A DNA stretch of 64,000 nt from Bradyrhizobium sp. S69 (GCF_009766005.1 NZ_LMUK01000027.1:105637-169636), one strand, 5' to 3'. Shown: positions 9,003-18,863, numbered from the stretch's first letter. Notes: generated from the letters alone by a model not told the origin. Numbers and translations: made by a program.

Positions 9003-9186
9003 CGCGATGCAGCCTCGCCCGGCCAATGTAACCACGCCCGGGCCAAACCGCCAGCGCTAACCGGCCTGCCCCGGCATTTGCGCACATGTGGCCTCGGCTC
9101 ACGCCTGGCGTCTATCTTGGCATCGATCCCGGGCAACGCTAAAGGCGGGGCTGCCGAGACGATTTCGGGGCTGTCAGGAGAATAGG

Positions 9187-10143
9187 ATGAAGGGCTTTGC
9201 ACTGGCTGCCGCGGTTCTGGTCGGCGCGCTGTCGGCACCGGCTGCGCGCGCGGAATGGCCGGATCACGCCATCCGCTGGATTGTGCCGTTCGGCCCCGGC
9301 GGCGCCAATGATCTGATCGCGCGGGTGGCGGCCGAGGCCGCCAGCAAACAACTCGGACAGCCCGTGCTGATCGAAAATCGGCCCGGCGCCACCGTCGGAA
9401 CGCAGGCGGCGGCCCGCGCTGCCGCCGATGGCTACACCTTTCTGATCGGCGCGGCCGGCGTCGTCACCAACAGCCTGTTGCTGAAGAACCTGCCCTATCA
9501 GGATTCCGATCTTGTGCCGGTCGGCATGATCGCGGTTGCGCCGTCGGTCATCGTGGTCAATCCGAGTGTGCCGGCCAGCAACATGGCTGAGCTCGTCGCG
9601 TGGGCCAAAACACAGGGCGACAACGGCATCACCTGGTCGACCGCCGGCAGCGGCAGCACGCCGCATTTCGCCGCCGAGATGTTCAAAGAGGCGACCGGCG
9701 TCAACGTGACGATCGTGCCGTACCGCAGCGGAAACGACGGGGTCAATGCGGTGTTGTCGAACAGCGCATCGGTGACGTCGGAGGCGAGCATTGTCGTGTT
9801 GCCGCAGATCAAGGCCGGGCTGTTGAAGGCGATCGCAACCACCTACCAAAAGCGCATGAGCACGTACCCCTCGCTGATGACCACCGCCGAGCAGGGATTT
9901 CCGGCGGTCCAGATCGGCCATTGGGCCGGCCTGCTGGCGCCGCGCGGAACGCCCGAGCCGATCATTGCGCGCATGAATGCAGCACTGGCCGCGGTCAACA
10001 CCGCCGAGGTGCACGACCGTCTCGCCGAGAGCGGCATCGAGAGCGCGGCCGGTTCGGTCGCGGATTTCGCAGCGTTCATTGCAGCAGAACGCCAGCGCCT
10101 GGGTGCGCTGGCAGCGAAGGCCAAAATGAGCGCCGAGCAGTAG
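9187..10143 (+). CDS. Tripartite tricarboxylate transporter substrate-binding protein (TctC/Bug family)
   Basis: 318-aa periplasmic binding protein with a Sec signal ending ...APAARA near residue 22, then the family opening WPDHAIRWIVPFGPGGANDLIAR. IENRPGATVGTQAAARAAADGYT near residues 58-80 is the typical Bug signature. AGGAGA lies 7 bases before the ATG at 9187, fixing the start. No tctA or tctB membrane genes are nearby, so it is an orphan binding protein, as is common for Bug proteins in related soil bacteria; the ligand cannot be assigned. It lies between the 6S candidate and zapA, on the opposite strand. Confidence 0.9.
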   Translation: MKGFALAAAVLVGALSAPAARAEWPDHAIRWIVPFGPGGANDLIARVAAEAASKQLGQPVLIENRPGATVGTQAAARAAADGYTFLIGAAGVVTNSLLLKNLPYQDSDLVPVGMIAVAPSVIVVNPSVPASNMAELVAWAKTQGDNGITWSTAGSGSTPHFAAEMFKEATGVNVTIVPYRSGNDGVNAVLSNSASVTSEASIVVLPQIKAGLLKAIATTYQKRMSTYPSLMTTAEQGFPAVQIGHWAGLLAPRGTPEPIIARMNAALAAVNTAEVHDRLAESGIESAAGSVADFAAFIAAERQRLGALAAKAKMSAEQ

Positions 10144-10212
10144 GCGGAACGTCAGGAGGCTGCACGGAAGTCGAAAAATATATCACCCTTCAGCGGACTA
10201 TATTCGAATTCC

Positions 10213-11586
10213 CTAGAGCCCCGAGCCGGCCGGGATTGCCACCGGCAACGACCTCAACGCGTTTATAAACCGTTGATTTTGAACATCGGGCCCCGCCGCG
10301 GATGGCGCCAGAATGACAGAAATCGTGTGCGTGTCCGCGCGCGAAAGCGATGCGAGCGGTGTGGTCCCGGACGGTCCGGTCAAGCGCACGAATGTCCAGG
10401 TCGGGGAAAGGCCTAGATTGAACGTGATAACAAATTGCGTCGTGTAAGTCGTAAGATCGATCGGAGGATTTTTCTTGCCGGTAGCGGCGATAGTGCACAT
10501 GTCGTGGTCCGACTTAACTTTAAGTGCCAGTTCATGTAGCTTTTCTGCCGCTGCTTTGGCGGATGAATACTCTGTCTTCGCTGTCGTGGTGGGCAAAGGA
10601 TTAGGCAATTTTATTCCGGACTGTCTCTTTAATTGTGGAATGCGTTTATCGATAGCCTCTAAGAGGCTGTGGTCAGTAAGATCGTCATCCAGCGTAGTTC
10701 TGAATAGCAAAACGTGCAACGCGAATTCATTGTAGTCCGGAATTACGCCGTCAGCGTTGTTTCTAAAGGACGCAGGACATTTTGCTTTGTTCTTCTCGAC
10801 GTCCCTCTCGGCTTTGACAACGACCTCTTTGTTCTGCTCCACGTCGTCAATCCAGTGAATTATATCTTCTAGCGCCGAAGGCGGGACGATCTCTCCTTTA
10901 AACTGAGCACCTGCTGCGACGCCACCCTTCGGCAACGTTAATTTTACCGGGTCAGATAACTTGGCTGGCGTCCCCTTGGCGGCGCCTTGACTGTGCTGCC
11001 CTTCGGCTAGGATGACTTCGCCATTTTTGTCAGGCAAGACCAAACTAAATACCCTTGTGTCGATCCATTCATTGAAGCCAAGACTATCAGCGCTTTGTGA
11101 TTGCAAAAGCCTCTCACAGTCCTTGGCAGGCGTCTTTTCCAATTCCTCCATAGAAAGCGTGAACGAAATATCTTCGGTCCGTGTACGTTGCCCGGTAGCG
11201 GCTGCGTTGAATCCGAACGTGAATTTTTGAGCTGCGGCGGCTATCGCCGTGCCACCTAAAGCCGAAGGACCAACGTTAGGATAGGCATTCTGAAGCGGTG
11301 AGACGGTCGAACCAGTCGGATTGATCTGGGCCAAATCGCTGACCGCAAGCGTCAAATCTATTTTGGCAGTCCAGGTTTTGAACCAAGCAAGATTTTCATC
11401 CTCCTTGGCTTTTTGAAGTGGCGTACTAATGGCGGTGTTCAATTCGCATTTAATTCGCTGCACGACGTCGCGAACGGGCACGCCATCGGGATTTGAAATA
11501 TTGGGCGCTACTGAGCAACCCGCGAGAAAACTTCCTGCAATCAAACACAGCAATGCTGCGCGCAGCTGCGATAGCTTGCGTGTCAT
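10213..11586 (-). CDS. Putative lipoprotein of unknown function, low-GC gene
   Basis: 457-aa protein starting MTRKLSQLRAALLCLIAG with lipobox LAGC (Cys24), so probably a lipid-anchored envelope protein. The mature part starts SVAPNISNPDGVPVRDVVQR. I know of similar rhizobial lipoproteins with a conserved N-terminal QRIKCE segment but not of any function. The DNA is markedly more AT-rich than its flanks and codon use differs (many TTT, AAA, ATA-type codons), which suggests transfer. The ATG at 11586 is chosen over a longer open frame because the signal peptide begins there and GGTGGGGG precedes it. Confidence 0.7.
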   Translation of the reverse strand: MTRKLSQLRAALLCLIAGSFLAGCSVAPNISNPDGVPVRDVVQRIKCELNTAISTPLQKAKEDENLAWFKTWTAKIDLTLAVSDLAQINPTGSTVSPLQNAYPNVGPSALGGTAIAAAAQKFTFGFNAAATGQRTRTEDISFTLSMEELEKTPAKDCERLLQSQSADSLGFNEWIDTRVFSLVLPDKNGEVILAEGQHSQGAAKGTPAKLSDPVKLTLPKGGVAAGAQFKGEIVPPSALEDIIHWIDDVEQNKEVVVKAERDVEKNKAKCPASFRNNADGVIPDYNEFALHVLLFRTTLDDDLTDHSLLEAIDKRIPQLKRQSGIKLPNPLPTTTAKTEYSSAKAAAEKLHELALKVKSDHDMCTIAATGKKNPPIDLTTYTTQFVITFNLGLSPTWTFVRLTGPSGTTPLASLSRADTHTISVILAPSAAGPDVQNQRFINALRSLPVAIPAGSGL

Positions 11587-12213
11587 GGTGCCCCCACCCC
11601 GGCAATAGGCGCAATTCCGATCACGGATCAAGGGTTGGGTCAATGAATAACACAACCGATGTGGGATTATTTCTACCTCATGCGGGACATGAGTGACTTG
11701 CATTTGGCTGGACTCACGCTCAGCCAAGACGAACAGAGTAGGAGGTACCGTTTCCGGCCATTCTAAAACGATCACCGTTGCAAGGGCGACCGCGTTTCAA
11801 CGCCCACATCAACCTTAAGAATATCCGCATGGAATTGTTGCCGCGAGCGATCACCCTGACGGGCACTTATGCCATCAACTAGGTGCCGGCAAATGTAGTC
11901 GCCTGCGGATGGACTTGGATTGCCGCTCGGAAGCTCGGTTCTCCCGTAGCGCCTCGTACGCCATCCGGCGCGATTCCCGCGCGGCACGGCCAAGCTGCGG
12001 ATAGCCGTAAAGAGCGGACGACAAGACCAAGATTTCGCGAAAAACCAGCTAGGTTTTCATCCGTGGAAGAAGTTGAAAGCAATTGAGCAACATCACCTAG
12101 GCCGGCGGGCGAAGTGCAAAGTCCGGTTGACATCACAAAGCGGAAACCGGGTGGCAAGAGTCTGTGGGGACAAGTGGGGTACAAGATTTGAACCTCTGAC
12201 CCTCCCGTCCCTC
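11587..12213. other. Gene-free stretch between the lipoprotein and zapA
   Basis: About 630 bases without a convincing gene. It should hold the promoter of the lipoprotein gene on the minus strand. Its right part contains a tRNA-like fragment (about 12164-12207). Frames in this interval look like translation shadows. Confidence 0.5.
12164..12207 (-). other. tRNA 3'-half-like fragment
   Basis: On the minus strand the stretch GGTCAGAGGTTCAAATCTTG followed by TACCCCA resembles a tRNA T-arm plus acceptor end. The five-base T stem does not pair fully and no D-arm or anticodon arm is recognisable, so it is not a working tRNA. It could be an attachment-site remnant of an integrated element, since the neighbouring zapA-6S order has been interrupted here. 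Confidence 0.35.
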
Positions 12214-12597
12214 TCACCCGATCGCGACGCCGCCGCCGATGGTGCGGTTCAGCACTTGGGTGGTTTTCTCGATGCGGTCGGCCGCGGCGTTGAGCGCCTT
12301 GGCCACTGCCGTCTGCGTCGCCCTGGCACGATCGGCCGCCACCACGCGGATATCGCGCAGCGCGTGGAGTTCTTCCTCGAGGGCGCGGGCGCGATGAGTA
12401 GCGTCGATCAGTTCGTCGCACACCGTCAGCGCCGCCATCACCGTGAGGCGGGCGTCGCCGATTTCGCCGAACTTGCCGCGCAGGCTGGTAATCCGGGCTT
12501 CGAAACTCTCCGCCAAGTTCAACAGCCGCGCCTCCTGCCCTTCTTCGCAGGCCATGCGGTATTGGCGGCCGTTGATGGTGACGTTGATGTGGCTCAT
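12214..12597 (-). CDS. zapA: Cell division protein ZapA
   Basis: 127-aa ZapA homologue, a cytoplasmic protein that bundles FtsZ filaments at the division site. Seen: N-terminal beta region MSHINVTINGRQYRMACEEGQ, then the LAESFEARI and MAALTVCDELIDA helices followed by a long coiled-coil to about residue 105. Its start overlaps the stop of the upstream coiled-coil gene (ATGA-type overlap), so the two are translationally coupled. In many Proteobacteria zapA is followed by 6S RNA and the cyclo-ligase; here about 3.2 kb lies in between. Confidence 0.9.
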   Translation of the reverse strand: MSHINVTINGRQYRMACEEGQEARLLNLAESFEARITSLRGKFGEIGDARLTVMAALTVCDELIDATHRARALEEELHALRDIRVVAADRARATQTAVAKALNAAADRIEKTTQVLNRTIGGGVAIG

Positions 12598-12914
12598 GAG
12601 TTTTCTCCCGCATCGAGTACGGCGCGGATGCTGCCGATCGCCGCATCCAGCCGTTCGGCGATCTCGCGATTGCTGCGCTCCAGCCGGCGTGATTTCACCA
12701 GCGAACCATCGAGCTCGTCGGCCAGCCGCGAGCGATCCGCGCCGAGCGCCTGGATCCGGCTTGCCAGTTCGTTCTCGTCGCGGTCGGCCTCGCGCCGGCG
12801 CTCGACCGCGCTTTCCAGGGCGTCAAGCGCCGCCATCAGCCGCCGCGTCGCGGCGTCGATATCGGCCGATGTTGGCTCGGGCTGGCCCAATCCGGTGGCG
12901 GGACGATCGCTCAT
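12594..12914 (-). CDS. DUF4164 coiled-coil protein
   Basis: 106-aa, highly charged, almost entirely helical protein with heptad-like spacing (residues about 20-100: LMAALDALESAVERRREAD ... SRIQALGADRSRLADELDG). It matches the small DUF4164 proteins encoded upstream of zapA in Rhizobiales. Its stop overlaps the zapA start by four bases, implying a shared role in or near cell division, which is inference from context only. The gene is transcribed away from tkt; the 279 bases between them should hold both promoters. Confidence 0.8.
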   Translation of the reverse strand: MSDRPATGLGQPEPTSADIDAATRRLMAALDALESAVERRREADRDENELASRIQALGADRSRLADELDGSLVKSRRLERSNREIAERLDAAIGSIRAVLDAGENS

Positions 12915-13193
12915 GTGAGTTGCGCGCGGACCTTGGTGGCGCCGCCCGCGGAACAGGAAATTTCGCGGTTCGGCAAGCGTTTAGGCGGTGAAATTTACGT
13001 GGCAAGCGAGGCCAGCGCAACGCCGCTGCCAAACTATGCACCGCAAAGCAACTTTTCGGCCTGCCCGCGCGTTTCATCGCCTTGACTCCAGGAACTTGGC
13101 CTCCGGGAACACAGATGCTATCCCAGCGCTGACTTTCCGTGGCTCTTACTGCCGCACCGCAACCAAGCATCTCATTTCAGACGGATTTTCAAC

Positions 13194-15179
13194 ATGACGC
13201 AGGTCGACCACACCCGTATGGCCAACGCGATCCGTGGCCTCGCCATGGACGCGGTCGAGAAGGCTAAATCCGGCCATCCCGGCCTGCCGATGGGCGCCGC
13301 CGACATGGCGACCGTGCTGTTCACGCAATTTTTGAAGTTCGACGCGGCCGAGCCGAACTGGCCGGACCGCGACCGCTTCATCCTGTCGGCCGGCCACGGC
13401 TCGATGCTGCTGTACGCGCTGCTCTATCTCACCGGCAACAGCGACATGACGCTCGACCAGCTCAAGCATTTCCGCCAGTTGGGATCGCTGACCCCCGGAC
13501 ATCCGGAAAACTTCCACACCAAGGGCATCGAGACCACGACCGGTCCGCTCGGTCAGGGCATCGCGACCTCGGTCGGCTTTGCGCTCGCCGAGAAGATGCT
13601 GGCCGCCGAATACGGCAAGAAGATCGTCGACCACCATACTTACGTGCTGTGCTCCGACGGCGACCTGATGGAAGGCGTCTCGCAGGAAGCGATCGCGTTG
13701 GCCGGGCACTGGAAGCTGAACAAACTGATCGTGCTCTATGACGACAATGGCATTTCGATCGACGGCCCGACCACGCTGTCGGACTCGGTCGACCAGGTGA
13801 AGCGCTTCAAGTCGGCGGGCTGGGCCGCCGAACTGATCGACGGTCAGGACCAGAAGGCGATCGCTGTCGCGATCGCCAAGGCGCAGAAATCCAACAAGCC
13901 GACATTGATCGCCTGCAAGACCACGATCGGCTACGGCGCGCCGACCAAGGCCGGCACCAACAAGGTGCATGGCGAAATGCTCGGCGCCGAGGAGCTCAAG
14001 GGCGCCAAGGAGAAGCTCGGCATTTCGCAAGAGCCGTTTTCGGTGCCCGACGACGTGCTCAAGGCCTGGCGCGAGGCCGGCAGCCGCGGCGCTGCCGCGC
14101 GCAAGGAATGGGAAGAGCGGATGACGACGCTGTCCGACCGCAAGCGCGCCGATTTCGAGCGCCGGCTGCGGCACGAGCGTCCGGCGGCGCTGGCAAAGGC
14201 GCTCAAGGCGCACAAGAAGTCGCTGCTGGAGACCCCGCAAAACATCGCCAGCCGCAAATCCTCCGAACTGGCGATCGACGCGATGGCGCTCGCGATGCCG
14301 ATGGAATTCCTGTCCGGCTCGGCCGATCTCACCGGCTCGACCAACAACATGGCGAAATCGGCCACCAATTTCTCGGCCAAGACGCCGAAGGGCCGCTTCA
14401 TCCATTACGGCATCCGCGAACACGGCATGGCGGCGGCGATGAACGGCATCTTCCTGCATGGCGGTTACGCGCCGAGCGGCGCCACCTTCTTTTGCTTTAC
14501 CGATTACGCCCGCCCGGCGATGCGGCTGGCCGCGCTGATGGGGACCGGCGTGGTCTACATCATGACCCACGATTCGATCGGCCTCGGTGAGGACGGACCG
14601 ACCCACCAGCCGGTCGAACATCTGGCCGCCTTGCGCTGCATGCCCAACATGCGTGTGTTCCGGCCGTGCGATGCCATCGAAGTGGCGGAGTGCTGGGAGT
14701 TGGCGCTCAACCGCACCAACGGTCCGACCACGCTGGTGCTGACGCGCCAGAACTTACAGCAATTGCGCACCTCGACCCCGGCGGACATGCCCTGCAGCCA
14801 TGGCGGCTACGAGCTGGTCGCAGCGGCGGGCGAGGCCAAGGTCTCGCTGTTCGCTACCGGCTCCGAGGTCCAGCTAGCGGTTGATGCCCAAAAGCAGCTC
14901 GCGGCAAAGGGCATCCCGGCCCGGGTGGTCTCGGTGCCCTCGCTGGAACTGATGCTGGCGCAGTCCGCCGAGAAGCTCAAGGCGCTGATCGGCAACGCCC
15001 CGGTCAAGATTGCGATCGAAGCCGCGGTACGCTGGGGCTGGGACGCGGTGATCGGCGCGGATGGTGAATTTATCGGCATGCACGGTTTTGGGGCCAGCGC
15101 GCCGGCCAAGGACCTCTACAAGCATTTCGGAATTACCGCCGAGGCCGCGGTAAACGCTGCCCTGAAACGCTTGGGCTGA
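13194..15179 (+). CDS. tkt: Transketolase
   Basis: 661-aa thiamine-diphosphate enzyme that moves two-carbon units between sugar phosphates in the pentose phosphate and Calvin routes. Seen: DAVEKAKSGHPGLPMGAADM at the N terminus, SAGHGSMLLYALLYLTG near residue 64, the ThDP/Mg motif CSDGDLMEGVSQEA near 154, the catalytic-Glu region IREHGMAAAMNGI near 408 and the FTDYARPAMRLAALM pyrimidine-domain region. Length is normal. It leads a block with gap, pgk and fba on the same strand; a strong GCGCCCGG hairpin lies in the gap to the next gene. No RuBisCO or phosphoribulokinase is visible, so a Calvin role is not shown. Confidence 0.97.
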   Translation: MTQVDHTRMANAIRGLAMDAVEKAKSGHPGLPMGAADMATVLFTQFLKFDAAEPNWPDRDRFILSAGHGSMLLYALLYLTGNSDMTLDQLKHFRQLGSLTPGHPENFHTKGIETTTGPLGQGIATSVGFALAEKMLAAEYGKKIVDHHTYVLCSDGDLMEGVSQEAIALAGHWKLNKLIVLYDDNGISIDGPTTLSDSVDQVKRFKSAGWAAELIDGQDQKAIAVAIAKAQKSNKPTLIACKTTIGYGAPTKAGTNKVHGEMLGAEELKGAKEKLGISQEPFSVPDDVLKAWREAGSRGAAARKEWEERMTTLSDRKRADFERRLRHERPAALAKALKAHKKSLLETPQNIASRKSSELAIDAMALAMPMEFLSGSADLTGSTNNMAKSATNFSAKTPKGRFIHYGIREHGMAAAMNGIFLHGGYAPSGATFFCFTDYARPAMRLAALMGTGVVYIMTHDSIGLGEDGPTHQPVEHLAALRCMPNMRVFRPCDAIEVAECWELALNRTNGPTTLVLTRQNLQQLRTSTPADMPCSHGGYELVAAAGEAKVSLFATGSEVQLAVDAQKQLAAKGIPARVVSVPSLELMLAQSAEKLKALIGNAPVKIAIEAAVRWGWDAVIGADGEFIGMHGFGASAPAKDLYKHFGITAEAAVNAALKRLG

Positions 15180-15230
15180 CGGTTGAGATTGCCCCAAAAA
15201 GGGGCTACCTAGGTGTCATATTATCCGTTC

Positions 15231-15251
15231 GCGCCCGGCAGAACCGGGCGC
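15231..15251 (+). other. Intercistronic hairpin between tkt and gap
   Basis: GCGCCCGG, loop cagaa, CCGGGCGC: an 8-bp perfect stem without a following T-run. It is unlikely to be an intrinsic terminator; it may shape mRNA processing or stability between tkt and gap. Confidence 0.5.
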
Positions 15252-15326
15252 TTGCCGCAAAAGCCTTCGTGGACGGCTCGTCGCCCTCCGCGGGGATGAC
15301 AGAGGTCATTGAGGGAGAAACGAAAG

Positions 15327-16334
15327 ATGGCAGTCCGGGTCGCAATCAACGGGTTTGGCCGTATCGGCCGCAATGTGCTTCGCGCCATCGCCGAGTCCGG
15401 CCGCAAGGACATCGAAGTGGTCGGCATCAACGACCTCGGCCCGGTCGAGACCAACGCCCATCTGCTGCGTTTCGATTCCGTGCATGGCCGCTTCCCCGGC
15501 ACCGTCACGGTCGATGGCGATACGATCAACCTCGGCAACGGCAAGATCAAGGTTTCCGCCGAGCGTGACCCTTCGAAATTGCCCTGGAAAGAACTCGGCG
15601 TCGATATCGCGCTGGAATGCACCGGCATCTTCACCGCCAGGGACAAGGCCGCCGCGCATCTGACCGCCGGCGCCAAGCGCGTGCTGGTTTCGGCGCCCGC
15701 TGACGGCGCCGATGCCACCATCGTGTACGGGGTCAACCACGACGTTCTCACCAAGGAGCACCTGATCGTCTCGAACGGTTCCTGCACCACCAATTGCCTG
15801 GCGCCGGTGGCCAAGGTGCTGAACGACACCGTCGGCATCGAGACCGGATTCATGACCACGATCCATGCCTATACCGGCGATCAGCCGACGCTCGACACCA
15901 TGCACAAGGATCTCTATCGCGGCCGGGCGGCTGCGATGTCGATGATCCCGACCTCCACCGGTGCGGCCAAGGCGATCGGCCTGGTGCTGCCCGAACTGAA
16001 GGGCAAGCTCGACGGTGTCTCGATCCGGGTGCCGACCCCGAACGTCTCGGTGATCGACCTCAAGATCGTCGCCAAGCGCGCGACCGACCCGAAGGAAATC
16101 AACGAAGCGATGAAGCGAGCTTCCGAGCAGCAGCTCAAGGGCGTCCTCGGCTTCACCACCGCGCCCAACGTGTCGATCGACTTCAACCACGATCCGCATT
16201 CCGCCACGTTCCACATGGACCAGACCAAGGTCCAGAACGGCACGCTGGTGCGGGTGCTGGCCTGGTACGACAACGAATGGGGTTTTTCGAACCGCATGGG
16301 CGACACCGCCGTGGCGATGGGGAAATTGCTGTAA
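15327..16334 (+). CDS. gap: Glyceraldehyde-3-phosphate dehydrogenase, type I
   Basis: 335-aa glycolytic/gluconeogenic enzyme interconverting GAP and 1,3-bisphosphoglycerate. Seen: NAD-binding [11 protein letters not shown] at the N terminus, the catalytic [13 protein letters not shown] with Cys near residue 152, HAYTGDQ, and the C-terminal [12 protein letters not shown]. The start at 15327 follows GGGAGAAACGAAAG; an in-frame ATG 18 bases upstream is less likely. It lies between tkt and a small membrane-protein gene that precedes pgk. Confidence 0.97.
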   Translation: MAVRVAINGFGRIGRNVLRAIAESGRKDIEVVGINDLGPVETNAHLLRFDSVHGRFPGTVTVDGDTINLGNGKIKVSAERDPSKLPWKELGVDIALECTGIFTARDKAAAHLTAGAKRVLVSAPADGADATIVYGVNHDVLTKEHLIVSNGSCTTNCLAPVAKVLNDTVGIETGFMTTIHAYTGDQPTLDTMHKDLYRGRAAAMSMIPTSTGAAKAIGLVLPELKGKLDGVSIRVPTPNVSVIDLKIVAKRATDPKEINEAMKRASEQQLKGVLGFTTAPNVSIDFNHDPHSATFHMDQTKVQNGTLVRVLAWYDNEWGFSNRMGDTAVAMGKLL

Positions 16335-16365
16335 ATCAGGCCGCTATAAGCCAGGAAATGGCGCC

Positions 16366-16512
16366 ATGAACCTTCCTAACTGGATTGGAATTCCCGGCGT
16401 CATCCTGCTGATCGGCCTGATCGTGTACGGCTTCCGCCAGGGATCGAAGGTCACGACCAAACCGGATAGCCCGCCATCGGATCACACCGGCGGCGGCAGC
16501 CTTCTCAGATGA
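16366..16512 (+). CDS. Small single-pass membrane protein between gap and pgk
   Basis: 48 aa: MNLPNWIGIPGVILLIGLIV starts a single hydrophobic helix, followed by a basic/polar tail ending GGGSLLR. It begins 31 bases after the gap stop and ends 21 bases before the pgk start, on the same strand, so it is probably in the operon. Codon use is like its neighbours. No function is known; it could be a small membrane peptide or, less likely, a chance frame. Too short for ordinary ORF cut-offs. Confidence 0.6.
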   Translation: MNLPNWIGIPGVILLIGLIVYGFRQGSKVTTKPDSPPSDHTGGGSLLR

Positions 16513-16533
16513 AGTTCGCGGCGAGTAGTGATT

Positions 16534-17727
16534 ATGAAACTGTTCCGTACCCTCGATGACGTCGACGTAAAGGGCAAACGCGTGTTGCTGCGCGTCGACC
16601 TCAACGTTCCCATGGAAAACGGCCGCATCACCGACGGCACAAGGCTGGAACGCGTCGCGCCGACGATCACGGAGATTTCCGACAAGGGCGGCAAGGCGAT
16701 CCTGCTCGCGCATTTCGGCCGGCCCAAGGGACGTGATGCCAAAGACTCGCTGAAGCCGGTTGCCGCCGAGCTTTCACGGATCCTCAACAAGCCGGTCGCC
16801 TTCGCTGACGATTGCATCGGCGAGGCCGCGGAAAAGGCGGTCGCGGCAATGAAGGATGGCGACATCCTTTGCCTGGAAAATACCCGCTTTCATAAAGCGG
16901 AAGAAAACAACGATCCGGCCTTCGTCGCCGCATTGGCAAAACTCGGCGACATCTGGGTCAACGACGCGTTTTCGGCCGCGCACCGCGCCCACGCCTCGAC
17001 CGAAGGCCTCGGCCACAAACTGCCGGCCTATGCCGGCCGCACCATGCAGGCCGAACTGGACGCGCTCAACAAGGCGCTGGAAGCCCCGACCAAACCGGTG
17101 ATCGCGATCATCGGCGGCGCCAAGGTGTCCAGCAAGATCGATCTGCTGGAAAACCTGGTCAGCAAGGTCGACGCGCTGGTGATCGGCGGCGGCATGGCCA
17201 ATACCTTCCTGCATGCCCAGGGCATAGGCATCGGCAAGTCGCTGGCGGAAAAGGACCTCGCCGCGACCGCGCTGCGGATCATGGAAAAGGCCGAAGCCGC
17301 CAATTGCGCCATCATCCTGCCGGTCGACGCGGTGGTGGCGCATCAGTTTGCCGCCAACGCGCCATCGCACGCCTACGGCCTCGATGCGATCCCGGCCGAA
17401 GGCATGATCCTCGATGTCGGCCCGCGCTCGATCGCGCGGATTCATGCCGCGATCGACGATGCCGCGACACTGGTCTGGAACGGTCCGCTCGGCGCGTTCG
17501 AGATGACGCCGTTCGACCGTGGCACGGTGTCGGCGGCACGGCACGCGGCCGAACGAACCAAAGCCAGGAAGTTGATTTCGGTGGCCGGTGGCGGCGACAC
17601 CGTGGCGGCGCTGAACCAGGCCGGCGCGGCGAGCGATTTCAGCTATGTTTCAACCGCCGGCGGCGCGTTCCTCGAATGGATGGAAGGCAAGCCGTTGCCC
17701 GGCGTCGCGGTTCTGAAGATAAAATAG
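16534..17727 (+). CDS. pgk: Phosphoglycerate kinase
   Basis: 397-aa enzyme transferring phosphate between 1,3-bisphosphoglycerate and ADP. Seen: [19 protein letters not shown] substrate region near residue 20, [10 protein letters not shown] near 55, [11 protein letters not shown] near 115, [10 protein letters not shown] near 315 and the nucleotide motif [16 protein letters not shown] near 350. An in-frame GTG at 16528 is an alternative start two codons earlier. Part of the tkt-gap-pgk-fba block. Confidence 0.97.
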   Translation: MKLFRTLDDVDVKGKRVLLRVDLNVPMENGRITDGTRLERVAPTITEISDKGGKAILLAHFGRPKGRDAKDSLKPVAAELSRILNKPVAFADDCIGEAAEKAVAAMKDGDILCLENTRFHKAEENNDPAFVAALAKLGDIWVNDAFSAAHRAHASTEGLGHKLPAYAGRTMQAELDALNKALEAPTKPVIAIIGGAKVSSKIDLLENLVSKVDALVIGGGMANTFLHAQGIGIGKSLAEKDLAATALRIMEKAEAANCAIILPVDAVVAHQFAANAPSHAYGLDAIPAEGMILDVGPRSIARIHAAIDDAATLVWNGPLGAFEMTPFDRGTVSAARHAAERTKARKLISVAGGGDTVAALNQAGAASDFSYVSTAGGAFLEWMEGKPLPGVAVLKIK

Positions 17728-17787
17728 TCTGTACTGCAAGCACGATCGTCTCGCGGGCAACGCCCCCCAACGCGGAGAAAGATATCC

Positions 17788-18855
17788 ATGGCTCGTATCA
17801 CGTTGCGTCAATTGCTCGACCACGCGGCGGAACACGACTATGGCGTGCCCGCTTTCAACATCAACAATATGGAGCAGGCGCTCGCGATCATGGAGGCCGC
17901 TTCCAGCCTCGATGCGCCGGTCATCATCCAGGCCTCGCGCGGCGCGCGCTCCTACGCCAATGACATCATGCTCAAGCACATGATGGATGCGGTGACCGAA
18001 ATCTATCCGCAGATTCCGGTCTGTGTGCATCTCGATCACGGCAACGGCCCCGACACCTGCATGACCGCGATCCAGGCCGGCTTCACCTCGGTAATGATGG
18101 ACGGATCGCTGAAGGCCGACGGCAAGAGCCCGGCCGACTGGAACTACAATGTCGGCGTCACCAAGACCGTGACCGACATGGCCCATCTCGGCGGCGTTTC
18201 GGTGGAAGGCGAACTCGGCGTGCTGGGCTCGCTCGAGACCGGCATGGGCGACAAGGAAGACGGCCACGGCGCCGAGGGCAAACTGTCGCACGACCAGCTC
18301 CTGACCAATCCGGACGAAGCCGTGAAGTTCGTCACGGAGACCAAGGTCGACGCGCTGGCGATTGCGATGGGCACCTCGCACGGCGCCTATAAATTCACCC
18401 GCAAGCCCGACGGCGACATCCTCGCGATGAACGTGATCGAGGAAATCCACCGCAAGCTGCCCAACACCCATCTGGTGATGCACGGCTCGTCCTCGGTGCC
18501 GCAGGATCTGCAGGAGATCATCAACGCCCATGGCGGCAAGATGAAGCCGACCTGGGGCGTGCCGGTGTCCGAGATCCAGCGCGGCATCAAGCACGGCGTC
18601 CGCAAGATCAACATCGACACCGATAACCGGATGGCGATGACCGGCCAGATCCGAAAAGTGCTGCACGACCATCCGGAAGAATTCGACCCGCGCAAATATC
18701 TCAAGCCGGCGATGGAGGCGATGACCAAATTGTGCAAGCAGCGCCTACAGGAATTCAATACCGCAGGGCAAGCCGGCAAGATCAAACGGGTGCTGACCAC
18801 GGCCGAAATGGCCAAGCGCTACAGCAAGGGCGAGCTCGATCCGAAAGTCGCATGA
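17788..18855 (+). CDS. fba: Class II fructose-bisphosphate aldolase
   Basis: 355-aa zinc-dependent aldolase, of the Calvin-type class II subfamily by overall length and motifs. Seen: [20 protein letters not shown] near residue 20, HLDHGNG near 80 (catalytic Asp and zinc His), [10 protein letters not shown] near 135, GTSHGAYKF near 197 and [11 protein letters not shown] with the zinc-binding His near 233. GGAGAAAGATATCC precedes the ATG. An intrinsic terminator about 100 bases downstream ends the block. Confidence 0.96.
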   Translation: MARITLRQLLDHAAEHDYGVPAFNINNMEQALAIMEAASSLDAPVIIQASRGARSYANDIMLKHMMDAVTEIYPQIPVCVHLDHGNGPDTCMTAIQAGFTSVMMDGSLKADGKSPADWNYNVGVTKTVTDMAHLGGVSVEGELGVLGSLETGMGDKEDGHGAEGKLSHDQLLTNPDEAVKFVTETKVDALAIAMGTSHGAYKFTRKPDGDILAMNVIEEIHRKLPNTHLVMHGSSSVPQDLQEIINAHGGKMKPTWGVPVSEIQRGIKHGVRKINIDTDNRMAMTGQIRKVLHDHPEEFDPRKYLKPAMEAMTKLCKQRLQEFNTAGQAGKIKRVLTTAEMAKRYSKGELDPKVA

Positions 18856-18863
18856 ATTTGCGT

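Noticed and set aside
13146..14621. 491-codon antisense frame across tkt
   Set aside because: Composition (Arg/Gly/His-rich) is typical of a shadow; tkt is intact in the other strand.
15190..15204. gccccaaaaaggggc as a terminator after tkt
   Set aside because: Five-base stem without a T-run; too weak to call.
13194..18855. Calvin-cycle (cbb) operon
   Set aside because: tkt, gap, pgk and fba are present, but no RuBisCO, phosphoribulokinase or CbbR gene is seen; a general carbon-metabolism block is the safer call.
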